Origin: Pseudomonas nitroreducens
GTDB lineage: Bacteria > Pseudomonadota > Gammaproteobacteria > Pseudomonadales > Pseudomonadaceae
DNA length: 14,838 nucleotides
Direction: 5' to 3'
Assembly (NCBI RefSeq): GCF_014204515.1
Contig: NZ_JACHLI010000042.1
Location: 1-14,838, forward strand
Made by a program: the position numbers and the translations under genes. The notes under the pieces are model-generated. The model had not been told where the DNA came from. It searched no databases and saw nothing but the letters and a program-made list of their open reading frames with translations. Shown here in pieces: positions 1 to 8,139 of this stretch; the stretch's first letter is position 1; every line of letters starts with the position of its first letter.

Positions 1-462
<462 letters not shown>

Positions 463-672
463 AATACTGCTTGGGTTTTGAGAAAACCCTAAACTTGGCT
501 CAGCAATCGCATGCTCTATTTAAAGATCTAAAACTCTCGAATTCACGAGTGTTACTTGCGTTGCTGATAATCAGTCGATCATCAGTCTTACATCACAAGC
601 ACCCACACGAATTGCTTGATTCAACTTGTTAAAGAGCAGTTGGTTAAGGCTTTCGTCTCAACCGAGGCGCGA
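463..672 (-). other. rRNA operon leader (pre-16S 5' region)
   Basis: Transcribed spacer between the promoter-proximal start of the rrn operon and mature 16S. It is AT-rich and carries the boxA antitermination element listed separately. It is expected to form part of the RNase III processing stem with sequence beyond the 3' end of 16S, which is outside the window. No protein-coding gene is credible here. Confidence 0.8.
625..638 (-). promoter_or_regulatory. boxA antitermination element of the rrn leader
   Basis: The minus strand reads TGCTCTTTAACAAG, a close match to the rrn boxA (TGCTCTTTAACAA) that nucleates the NusB-S10 antitermination complex. It lies between the nearest promoter and 16S, as expected for an rRNA leader. 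Confidence 0.88.
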
Positions 673-700
673 ATTCTACGCTAACCTCTCTTTCCGTCAA
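673..700 (-). promoter_or_regulatory. rrn promoter P3 (nearest to 16S)
   Basis: On the minus strand TTGACG (700-695), a 16-nt spacer and TAGAAT (678-673) form a strong sigma70 promoter. The bases after the -10 are GC-rich (TCGCGCCT), as in discriminators of stringently controlled rRNA promoters. The region just upstream (701-725) is A/T-rich and could act as an UP element. A start near 666 would give a leader of about 200 nt. Confidence 0.75.
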
Positions 701-779
701 GCTTTATTTTTCGAAAATTTCTTTTCTACTCAATCGCTTGTGCTTCAGCGAAGGAAACCTTCTCATCAGCGGGAGGCGC

Positions 780-807
780 ATTCTACAGCGATCAAACTCG
801 CTGTCAA
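780..807 (-). promoter_or_regulatory. rrn promoter P2 (middle)
   Basis: The minus strand has TTGACA (807-802), a 16-nt spacer and TAGAAT (785-780), followed by the GC-rich discriminator GCGCCTCCC. The -35 is a perfect consensus match. Layout and spacer length equal those of the promoters on either side of it. Confidence 0.75.
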
Positions 808-959
808 GCACCTCGGCGATCTTCCTTTCAGCTCGCTGCCGGAGCAGCTGCAGAAGGCGGCAAGTGAATCACCTGCCTGACCACCACTCTCACCTTAGAA
901 TCTCTGTAAGTACTTGATTTTCAAGTTCTTTCAGCGCTTCGTCGCTGGGAGTGGTGCGC

Positions 960-987
960 ATTATAGGGAGTTTAAATCGGCCGTCAA
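960..987 (-). promoter_or_regulatory. rrn promoter P1 (distal)
   Basis: The minus strand has TTGACG (987-982), a 16-nt spacer and a perfect TATAAT (965-960), followed by the discriminator GCGCACCAC. The A/T-rich stretch at about 988-1012 fits an UP element and runs into the last codons of msrQ. This is probably the principal rRNA promoter. That ranking is inferred from the match quality. Confidence 0.82.
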
Positions 988-1006
988 CGACTAATTTAAA
1001 CTTTCT

Positions 1007-1615
1007 TCAATTCGCTGCCAGACGGCCGCGCAACAATGGCAACCGACGCGCCACGGGCGGCGCCCGCAAGAGCATGAGGAGCAGGCCGATGGCTGCATAG
1101 ATCACCCAGCGCTCCAGATCAGAGCGCACGACCCACAGCATATGCAGCAATCCCAGAGCGAGGATGACATAGATCAGACGATGCAGTTTCTTCCAGCCCG
1201 TGCCCAGCTTGCGCATGCTGTAGCGATTGGAGGTCACCGCTAGGGACAGCAAGCCGAGGAAGGCAATGAAGCCGACGATGATGTACGGCCGCTTGCTCAG
1301 CTCGACTCCCAACTGAGCCCAGTCCAATCCCAGGATGAAAACGGCGTAGGCACTCAGGTGCAGCACTATATAGGTGAAGCACCACAGCCCCAGCTGTCGA
1401 CGCACCTGCACCCAGCCACCCCAGCGAGTGATCTTCTGCAGCGGAGTCATGGCCAGGGTAATCAGCAGCAGGATCAGACCACCCTGCCCCAGCCTGTCGA
1501 CCAGCGCCTTGCCCGGATCCGGCCCCAGATCGAAGATCCACGCCTGGTACAACCAATAGAGCGGCTGCAGCAGTGCAGCCAGAAATACCCCGGCCCGCCA
1601 GAACGGATAGCGCAT
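1007..1615 (-). CDS. msrQ: MsrQ, haem-binding membrane subunit of the MsrPQ methionine sulfoxide reductase
   Basis: Inner-membrane b-type haem protein (formerly YedZ) that passes electrons from the respiratory chain or a flavin reductase to periplasmic MsrP. MsrP uses them to repair oxidised methionines in envelope proteins. The 202-residue protein is largely hydrophobic, with about six predicted membrane helices of the ferric-reductase-like family. Candidate haem ligands are His86 in VLHLSAY, His145 in KKLHRLIYV and His158 in LLHMLW, which correspond to conserved histidines of E. coli MsrQ. The ATG overlaps the msrP stop by one base (TGATG), so translation is almost certainly coupled. The stop lies only 20 bases before the -35 of rrn P1, with no terminator visible between them. 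Confidence 0.95.
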   Translation of the reverse strand: MRYPFWRAGVFLAALLQPLYWLYQAWIFDLGPDPGKALVDRLGQGGLILLLITLAMTPLQKITRWGGWVQVRRQLGLWCFTYIVLHLSAYAVFILGLDWAQLGVELSKRPYIIVGFIAFLGLLSLAVTSNRYSMRKLGTGWKKLHRLIYVILALGLLHMLWVVRSDLERWVIYAAIGLLLMLLRAPPVARRLPLLRGRLAAN

Positions 1616-2625
1616 CAGTAGTCCTTCCTCAGGTCCATGCCCGCATAGAGCGAAGCGACCTCATCGGCATAGCCGTTGAACATGAGGGTGGGACGAACAT
1701 TGGGGCTGAATAGTCCACTGGGCAAACGGCGCTCGCGCGCCTGACTCCAGCGCGGATGGTCCACGGTCGGATTGACGTTGGCATAGAAGCCATACTCGTC
1801 CGACGCCAGGCTCTGCCAGGTAGTCTTCGGCTGCTCTTCGACAAAGCTGATCCGCACGATGGACTTGGCCCCCTTGAAGCCGTACTTCCACGGCACCACC
1901 AGACGAAGGGGCGCGCCGTTCTGGTTGGCCAGCACCCGGCCATACATGCCGACGGCCAAAATCGCCAACGGATGCATCGCCTCATCCATGCGCAATCCTT
2001 CCACATAGGGCCAGTCGATCAAGGCGAAGTTGGACTGCACACCGGGCATGTCCTTGCGATCGACCAGGGTCTCGAAGCGCACGTACTTCGCCTTGCTGGT
2101 GGGCTCGACCCGCTTGATCAGCTCGGAGATGGGAAAGCCGATCCAGGGAATCACCATCGACCAGGCTTCGACGCAGCGCAGTCGATAGATGCGCTCCTCC
2201 AGCTGGTACGGCTTGATGAAGTCCTCCAGTGCGTACTTGCCTGGCTTGGCCACCTCACCATCGATCACCACCGACCACGGCTCGGTCTTCAGCGCTCCGG
2301 CATTGGCTGCTGGATCGCCCTTGTCCGGGCCGAACTCGTAGAAGTTGTTGTAGGTGGTCGCATCCTTGAACGGGGTGATGGCCTCGTCTTTGACTGTCAC
2401 GGCATCCCAGCGGGTAGCGGACAACTTTTCCGACAACCAGGCAGGAGTAGCCGCCTCAGCCACATCGGCATAACGACCACCTTCGGCAAGGCTCAGGCGC
2501 GGCAATCCGGACAAGGCGGCAGCCGCCAGCGCACCACCGAGAAAGTGGCGACGGGAGAGATAGAGGGATTCGGGGGTGACTTCCGATTCGTGGCAATCGG
2601 ACAGGCGGGACGACTTGATCAGCAT
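1615..2625 (-). CDS. msrP: MsrP, periplasmic molybdopterin methionine sulfoxide reductase catalytic subunit
   Basis: Mo-molybdopterin enzyme (formerly YedY) that reduces protein-bound methionine sulfoxide in the periplasm, with MsrQ as electron donor. The 336 residues match the family length. A twin-arginine signal is clear: SRRHFLGG at residues 24-31, a hydrophobic alanine-rich stretch, then cleavage near LSLA-EGG (about residue 47). That means export of the folded, cofactor-loaded protein by Tat. The sulfite-oxidase-type Mo domain includes YRLRCVEAWSM, where Cys151 should be the Mo-ligating cysteine. The ATG has a GGAG site six bases upstream (2635-2632). That site lies inside an 11-bp stem in the pssA-msrP spacer (see the hairpin at 2628-2675). 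The gene follows pssA after 57 nt. Confidence 0.96.
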   Translation of the reverse strand: MLIKSSRLSDCHESEVTPESLYLSRRHFLGGALAAAALSGLPRLSLAEGGRYADVAEAATPAWLSEKLSATRWDAVTVKDEAITPFKDATTYNNFYEFGPDKGDPAANAGALKTEPWSVVIDGEVAKPGKYALEDFIKPYQLEERIYRLRCVEAWSMVIPWIGFPISELIKRVEPTSKAKYVRFETLVDRKDMPGVQSNFALIDWPYVEGLRMDEAMHPLAILAVGMYGRVLANQNGAPLRLVVPWKYGFKGAKSIVRISFVEEQPKTTWQSLASDEYGFYANVNPTVDHPRWSQARERRLPSGLFSPNVRPTLMFNGYADEVASLYAGMDLRKDY

Positions 2626-2627
2626 GA

Positions 2628-2675
2628 CGGGCTCCGCAACAACTGGCTGTATGCGCCAGTAGACTGCGGAGCCCG
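2628..2675 (-). promoter_or_regulatory. stem-loop that pairs the msrP ribosome binding site
   Basis: The arms CGGGCTCCGCA (2675-2665 on the minus strand) and TGCGGAGCCCG (2638-2628) form a perfect 11-bp GC-rich stem. A second 6-bp hairpin (ACTGGC/GCCAGT, 2660-2655 with 2647-2642) sits in its loop. The msrP Shine-Dalgarno GGAG is fully inside the 3' arm. The 5' arm starts seven bases after the pssA stop (TAA, 2685-2683), within reach of a ribosome terminating there. No U-tract follows, so an intrinsic terminator is unlikely. Pairing is seen directly; a role in translational coupling or conditional translation is inferred. Confidence 0.6.
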
Positions 2676-2682
2676 CTGGAAA

Positions 2683-3507
2683 TTACACGGCAGGCGGCTG
2701 CTTGCGACGGCGCAATTGCAACAAGTATTGCACCGGGCCGGAGGTGGCGTATGCAAGGAACAGCAGGAGCAGGATGCGCGGCGGGTCGGTGAAGACCACG
2801 GCAAATGCCAGCACCACGACCAGAATCGCCATGAACGGCACGCGACCGCGCAGGTCGAGGTCCTTGAAGCTGTAGTACTTGATGTTGCTGACCATCAGCA
2901 TGCCGGCGGCAGCGACCATCAGGGCAACCAGCAGGGAAACCTTGGCACCCTGCACATCAAAGTCGGCGAACGCCCACACCGTACCGGCAACCAGAGCCGC
3001 GGCAGCCGGACTGGCCAGACCGATGAAGTAGCGTTTGTCGGCCTTGCCCACCTGGGTATTGAAGCGCGCCAGACGCAGAGCGGCACCCGCCACATAGATG
3101 AAGGCGACCATCCAGCCCACCTTGCCCAGGCTGCTCAGCGCCCACTCGAAGGCGACCAGCGCCGGAGCGACACCGAAGGCGACCATGTCGGACAGCGAGT
3201 CGTACTCGGCACCGAAGGCACTCTGGGTATTGGTCAGGCGGGCGACACGACCGTCGAGGCCGTCGAGCACCATGGCGACGAAGATGGCGATGGCGGCGTT
3301 GGAGAAATCGCCGTTCATGGCATTGATGATGGCGTACAGGCCGGTGAACAGAGCCGCCGTGGTGAACAGGTTGGGCAGCAGGTAGATGCCGCGATGACGG
3401 ACCTTGCGACCTTCGGCGTCATGCCCCTCTTCGATGTGTTCATCGATGGGCAGCAGACTTTCTTCGGTGTCGGAAGCCTTGTTCGGCTCCTCGTGACCTT
3501 CACTCAT
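2683..3507 (-). CDS. pssA: CDP-diacylglycerol-serine O-phosphatidyltransferase (phosphatidylserine synthase, type II)
   Basis: Membrane enzyme that condenses CDP-diacylglycerol with serine to phosphatidylserine, the committed step to phosphatidylethanolamine. The 274-residue protein carries the complete CDP-alcohol phosphotransferase signature D-G-x2-A-R-x8-G-x3-D-x3-D: Asp85, Gly86, Ala89, Arg90, Gly99, Asp103 and Asp107. Several hydrophobic helices flank it through about residue 265. The first 40 or so residues are charged and Glu/His-rich, a cytosolic extension. The ATG at 3507 is preceded by AAGGAA. The gene is separated from ilvC by a good terminator, so it probably has its own promoter. 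It may be co-transcribed with msrPQ, 57 nt downstream. Confidence 0.95.
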   Translation of the reverse strand: MSEGHEEPNKASDTEESLLPIDEHIEEGHDAEGRKVRHRGIYLLPNLFTTAALFTGLYAIINAMNGDFSNAAIAIFVAMVLDGLDGRVARLTNTQSAFGAEYDSLSDMVAFGVAPALVAFEWALSSLGKVGWMVAFIYVAGAALRLARFNTQVGKADKRYFIGLASPAAAALVAGTVWAFADFDVQGAKVSLLVALMVAAAGMLMVSNIKYYSFKDLDLRGRVPFMAILVVVLAFAVVFTDPPRILLLLFLAYATSGPVQYLLQLRRRKQPPAV

Positions 3508-3584
3508 GGACGATTCCTTGAGAACTCGTTGAGGCTGAGATTCGCCGGGGCACGCTACTGCGCAGACTCACCCGACGCCCCCGC

Positions 3585-3613
3585 TTTATACCAGATCACC
3601 GCCCCTAAACGAA
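3585..3613 (-). promoter_or_regulatory. possible pssA promoter
   Basis: TATAAA (3590-3585, minus) lies 17 nt from a poor -35 (TTCGTT, 3613-3608) that overlaps the T-tract of the ilvC terminator. The -10 is decent and the -35 weak. It is offered because pssA needs a start point downstream of the terminator. Confidence 0.25.
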
Positions 3614-3636
3614 AAAACGCGGCAAGCGCCGCGTTT
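3612..3636 (-). terminator. Rho-independent terminator of the ilvIHC operon
   Basis: On the minus strand AAACGCGGC, a GCTT-type loop and GCCGCGTTT form a stem that runs into six T residues (3617-3612). It starts about 20 nt after the ilvC stop codon. Confidence 0.88.
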
Positions 3637-3656
3637 CCTCGTTTGTCGAAAGGACC

Positions 3657-4673
3657 TTAGTTCTTGGTCTTGTCGACGATCTTGTTGGCAGCGATCCACG
3701 GCATCATGGCGCGCAGTTGCTCGCCGATGACTTCGATGCCGTGAGCGGCGTTGTTGCGGCGCTTGGCGGTCATCGACGGGTAGTTGGTGGCGCCTTCGGA
3801 GATGAACATCTTGGCGTATTCGCCGTCCTGGATGCGCTTCAGAGCGTTGCGCATGGCCTGACGGGATTCGGCGTTGATGACTTCCGGGCCGGTCACGTAC
3901 TCGCCGTACTCGGCGTTGTTGGAGATCGAGTAGTTCATGTTGGCGATGCCGCCTTCGTACATGAGGTCAACGATCAGCTTCAGTTCGTGCAGGCACTCGA
4001 AGTAGGCCATTTCCGGAGCGTAACCCGCTTCGACCAGGGTTTCGAAACCGGCTTTCACCAGCTCGACGCAACCGCCGCACAGAACGGCCTGCTCGCCGAA
4101 CAGGTCGGTTTCGGTCTCGTCCTTGAAGGTGGTTTCGATGATGCCGGTACGGCCGCCGCCGACGCCGCAGGCGTAGGACAGGGCGACGTTCTTGGCATTG
4201 CCCGAAGCGTCCTGGTAGATGGCGATCAGGTCAGGGATGCCGCCGCCCTTGACGAACTCGGAGCGTACGGTGTGGCCCGGGGCCTTCGGCGCGATCATGA
4301 TCACGTCGAGGTCAGCGCGCGGAACGACCTGGTTGTAGTGGATGGAGAAGCCGTGAGCGAAGGCCAGGGTAGCGCCCTTCTTCAGGTTCGGCTCGATCTC
4401 GTCCTTGTACAGGCGGCCCTGGAACTCGTCCGGGGTGAGGATCATGACCAGGTCGGCAGCGGCAACAGCTTCAGCCACTTCGGCGACTTTCAGGCCGTGG
4501 TTCTGAGCCTTGGCAACGGAGGAAGAACCCGCACGCAGGCCGACGGTAACGTCGACGCCGGAATCTTTCAGGTTGCAGGCGTGGGCGTGGCCCTGGGAGC
4601 CGTAACCGATGATGGCAACTTTCTTGCCCTGAACGATGGAGAGGTCACAGTCTTTATCGTAGAAAACGCGCAT
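3657..4673 (-). CDS. ilvC: Ketol-acid reductoisomerase (class I, NADP+)
   Basis: Second enzyme of isoleucine/valine synthesis. It isomerises and reduces acetolactate or acetohydroxybutyrate to the dihydroxy acid, using NADPH and Mg2+. The 338 residues equal the short class I enzymes, including the P. aeruginosa one of known structure. The Rossmann loop is GYGSQGHA (residues 23-30). Catalytic residues present are His107 (AFAHGF), Asp190 and Glu194 (DLFGE), Glu226 and Glu230 (FECLHE) and Ser251. The sequence differs from P. aeruginosa IlvC as I remember it at residues 50-75 and near the C-terminus. The ATG has a GGGGAT site upstream. It is the third gene of ilvI-ilvH-ilvC, 44 nt after ilvH, and is followed by a terminator. 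Confidence 0.98.
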   Translation of the reverse strand: MRVFYDKDCDLSIVQGKKVAIIGYGSQGHAHACNLKDSGVDVTVGLRAGSSSVAKAQNHGLKVAEVAEAVAAADLVMILTPDEFQGRLYKDEIEPNLKKGATLAFAHGFSIHYNQVVPRADLDVIMIAPKAPGHTVRSEFVKGGGIPDLIAIYQDASGNAKNVALSYACGVGGGRTGIIETTFKDETETDLFGEQAVLCGGCVELVKAGFETLVEAGYAPEMAYFECLHELKLIVDLMYEGGIANMNYSISNNAEYGEYVTGPEVINAESRQAMRNALKRIQDGEYAKMFISEGATNYPSMTAKRRNNAAHGIEVIGEQLRAMMPWIAANKIVDKTKN

Positions 4674-4717
4674 TTGGGTAATCCCCTGTCAGTTGGCCTC
4701 GTGGGCCGTATTTCAAA

Positions 4718-5209
4718 TCAGATGCTGAGAGTCTTGTCGCCACGGGCAATGCCGGTGACGCCGCTGCGGACGACTTCGAGGATCGACGCGGTGCCGACGG
4801 CCTGGATGAAGCTGTCCAGCTTGTCGCTGGTACCGGCCAGCTGCACGGTGTAGACGCTGCTGGTGACGTCGACGATCTGCCCACGGAAGATGTCGGTGGT
4901 GCGCTTGACCTCGGCGCGCTGGGCGCCGGTGGCCTTCACTTTCACCAGCATCAGCTCGCGCTCGATGTGCGCGCTCTCCGAAAGATTCACCAGCTTTACC
5001 ACCTCGATGAGCTTGTTGAGGTTCTTGGTGATCTGCTCGATGACTTCATCCTGACCGGCGGTGGTCAGGGTCAGGCGCGACAGCGTCGGGTCCTCGGTCG
5101 GGGCGACGGTCAGGCTTTCGATGTTGTAGTTGCGCTGGGAGAACAGGCCGACCACGCGGGAGAGCGCGCCGGGTTCGTTTTCCAGCAGCAGGGAAATGAT
5201 GTGTCGCAT
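4718..5209 (-). CDS. ilvH: Acetolactate synthase small (regulatory) subunit
   Basis: Regulatory subunit that stimulates the catalytic IlvI subunit and makes it sensitive to valine. The protein starts MRHIISLLLENEPGALSRVV and is 163 residues long, the same as E. coli IlvH. The N-terminal ACT domain keeps Asn11, Gly14 and Asn29, which shape the valine site in E. coli IlvH, so feedback inhibition is expected. A conserved C-terminal acetolactate-synthase small-subunit domain follows (about residues 80-160). An ATG 30 nt further upstream (5239) is open but would overlap the end of ilvI and has no homology, so the start at 5209 is chosen. Only two bases separate it from the ilvI stop, which implies coupled translation and matched subunit supply. 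Confidence 0.97.
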   Translation of the reverse strand: MRHIISLLLENEPGALSRVVGLFSQRNYNIESLTVAPTEDPTLSRLTLTTAGQDEVIEQITKNLNKLIEVVKLVNLSESAHIERELMLVKVKATGAQRAEVKRTTDIFRGQIVDVTSSVYTVQLAGTSDKLDSFIQAVGTASILEVVRSGVTGIARGDKTLSI

Positions 5210-5211
5210 GA

Positions 5212-6942
<1,731 letters not shown>

Positions 6943-7200
6943 GTTGTCACCTCTAGAACGCTATATACGGACACCCCCAACGTGGGGGACCGACTTGGAT
7001 GGCTGCCCGGCAGACATGGGCGAATGTAATCGCCGGCTACGTCGACTGCCGATTGAGCAGAACCTGGAGACACTCCTGTTTGTGTTACGGAGAGCCTCCA
7101 CCCAGCGCGAGGTAACGCGAAACAGGGTGAAACTTTGCGGCGCGGGTAGCACCTCTTGTCTGCCGAGTAAAACCAGCTTGCGGCCGGCCCACTGCAGCGA
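6943..7200 (-). promoter_or_regulatory. untranslated leader of the ilvIHC operon with an 18-codon open frame and hairpins
   Basis: About 258 nt lie between the predicted start point and the ilvI GTG. I see no conserved gene here. An ATG at 7017 opens an 18-codon frame ending TAG at 6961. Its last ten residues (SVPHVGGVRI) include three valines and one isoleucine coded by ATA, a rare codon in this genome type. The ATG has no convincing ribosome binding site. A CCCCCA/TGGGGG hairpin (6974-6988) lies inside this frame, about 20 nt before the ilvI ribosome binding site, and no T-tract follows it. Further upstream, short complementary blocks (TGGAG 7100-7096, CTCC 7092-7089, GGAG 7076-7073, CTCCA 7069-7065) allow alternative pairings. 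A long leader before ilv genes suggests attenuation-like control; this is inference. Confidence 0.4.
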
Positions 7201-7207
7201 ACCTTGG

Positions 7208-7236
7208 ATTCTTCTGAAACGAAGCGGCCAAGTCAA
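7208..7236 (-). promoter_or_regulatory. ilvIHC promoter
   Basis: The minus strand has TTGACT (7236-7231), a 17-nt spacer and AAGAAT (7213-7208). The -35 matches consensus at five of six bases and the -10 at four. The predicted start is near 7201. The -35 abuts a perfect 16-bp palindrome (7235-7250), a possible operator. Confidence 0.55.
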
Positions 7237-7250
7237 GCCATATATGGCTT
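7235..7250. promoter_or_regulatory. perfect 16-bp palindrome, candidate operator
   Basis: AAGCCATATATGGCTT is identical on both strands. It overlaps the last two bases of the ilv -35 box and sits between the divergent promoters for ilvI and the DUF4124 gene. Its position fits a regulator dimer site, but I do not recognise the binding protein. Confidence 0.45.
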
Positions 7251-7282
7251 TTGGATGCGATCGGGATGTGAACTTTCTCAGA

Positions 7283-7310
7283 GTGAATAAGTACGCGATT
7301 TGGTTATAGT
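7283..7310 (+). promoter_or_regulatory. possible promoter of the DUF4124 gene
   Basis: TATAGT (7305-7310) is a good -10. A 16-nt spacer separates it from a weak -35, GTGAAT (7283-7288). Transcription from here would give a leader of about 30 nt before the ATG at 7347. Confidence 0.35.
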
Positions 7311-7346
7311 TACCGGCAGACTCCGTATCCCAAGGATCGACAACAC

Positions 7347-7796
7347 ATGCGACGGACGATTTTCCTGGGCAGCCTGCTGCTCGTGCTGGCCCCGACCGTG
7401 ATGGCCGCGCAGGTCTACAAGTGGGTCGATGCCCAGGGCATCACCCACTTCGGCGCGCAGCCGCCCGAAGGCACCAGCGCCGACACGGTGAATACCAGCA
7501 CCGCCCAACCCAAGCCCTCGAACTTCCCGCCCCCTGCACCGCCCAAGGCCACCCTGCCGCCCAGCGAAGACGAGAAGCAGAAGGCCGTGGACGCCAAGGT
7601 CAAGCAGGAAGTGGCCCAGCAGGAAGCGCAGCGCGTGAAGCAGTGCGAGCAGCTTCGCGTCGACCTGGCACAGATGAAGAACAACCCGCGCATTCGCGTC
7701 GACGACGGCAGTGGTGAACTGCGCCGGATCGGCGAAGAGGAACGTCAGGAGCGGATCGCCAAGAGCGAAAAGGATATCCGCGAGAACTGCAACTGA
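7347..7796 (+). CDS. DUF4124 domain-containing exported protein, function unknown
   Basis: A 149-residue protein with a cleavable signal peptide (MRRTIFLGSLLLVLAPTVMA, cleavage about residue 20). A short DUF4124 motif follows (VYKWVDAQGITHFGAQPPEG, about 23-42), common in small periplasmic proteins of gammaproteobacteria with no settled role. After it come a proline-rich linker (about 55-72) and a charged, Glu/Lys/Gln-rich helical region likely to form a coiled coil (about 74-112). Cys100 and Cys148 could form a disulfide in the periplasm. The ATG has AAGGA ten bases upstream. The gene is divergent from ilvI and converges on the yqcC-like gene with a 13-bp gap. A periplasmic location is well supported; the function is not known. 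Confidence 0.85.
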   Translation: MRRTIFLGSLLLVLAPTVMAAQVYKWVDAQGITHFGAQPPEGTSADTVNTSTAQPKPSNFPPPAPPKATLPPSEDEKQKAVDAKVKQEVAQQEAQRVKQCEQLRVDLAQMKNNPRIRVDDGSGELRRIGEEERQERIAKSEKDIRENCN

Positions 7797-7809
7797 CCCC
7801 AGCGAAGGC

Positions 7810-8139
7810 TCAGGGCGTTTCGCTGATCAGTCGGTCGAACGCCCCGAGCGCTTCCAGCAGCGCGGCGACCCGCGCGCCTTCCAGGGCATAGGCTTCTTCC
7901 GCCATCTCGCGGATGCCCGAGGCGCCGGGAAGCTCGGCGCCACTCTCGATGATCAGTTTCATGCGCGGCAGGAAGATCCACTGCAGCCACTCTTCCAGCG
8001 CCAGCGTGTCCACGCAGAACGGCTCGACGCTCGACAGCCGCTCCAGCGAGGGACTCTCACTGCCCCACAGACCCGCCGCACGCAGCTCCCGTTCGATCAG
8101 CAGCAACTGATCGGCGACGGCCAGTACACGCCCATCCAT
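7810..8139 (-). CDS. YqcC-like protein (DUF446 family), function unknown
   Basis: A 109-residue soluble helical protein similar along its length to E. coli YqcC. The shared core is PFCVDTLALEEWLQWIFLPRM (residues about 40-60), which in YqcC reads PFFMDTMEPLEWLQWVLIPRM. A GA-rich segment (LPGASGIREMAEEAY) follows and a helix ends the protein. There is no signal peptide or membrane segment. The ATG overlaps the stop of the preceding lipoprotein gene by one base (TAATG), with AAGGTGA seven bases upstream. It is thus the third gene of a mrcB-lipoprotein-yqcC transcript. In E. coli, YqcC is encoded next to truC, so the link to a cell-wall operon here is specific to this lineage. Its role is unknown. 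Confidence 0.88.
   Translation of the reverse strand: MDGRVLAVADQLLLIERELRAAGLWGSESPSLERLSSVEPFCVDTLALEEWLQWIFLPRMKLIIESGAELPGASGIREMAEEAYALEGARVAALLEALGAFDRLISETP

Noticed and set aside
626..880. 84-codon open frame in the rRNA promoter region
   Set aside because: It overlaps boxA and two rRNA promoters on the opposite strand and has no family resemblance.
1756..3660. Long plus-strand open frame opposite msrP and pssA
   Set aside because: It is a mirror of high-GC codon usage. The minus strand encodes well-known families throughout, and this frame shows no recognisable domain.
6961..7236. 91-codon frame across the ilv promoter and leader
   Set aside because: Its start lies at the -35 box, upstream of the predicted transcription start. 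Only the last 18 codons were kept as a tentative leader frame.
7800..7825. 7-bp inverted repeat (CAGCGAA/TTCGCTG) between convergent genes
   Set aside because: It has a 12-nt loop, a short stem and no T-tract on either strand, so I do not call it a terminator.
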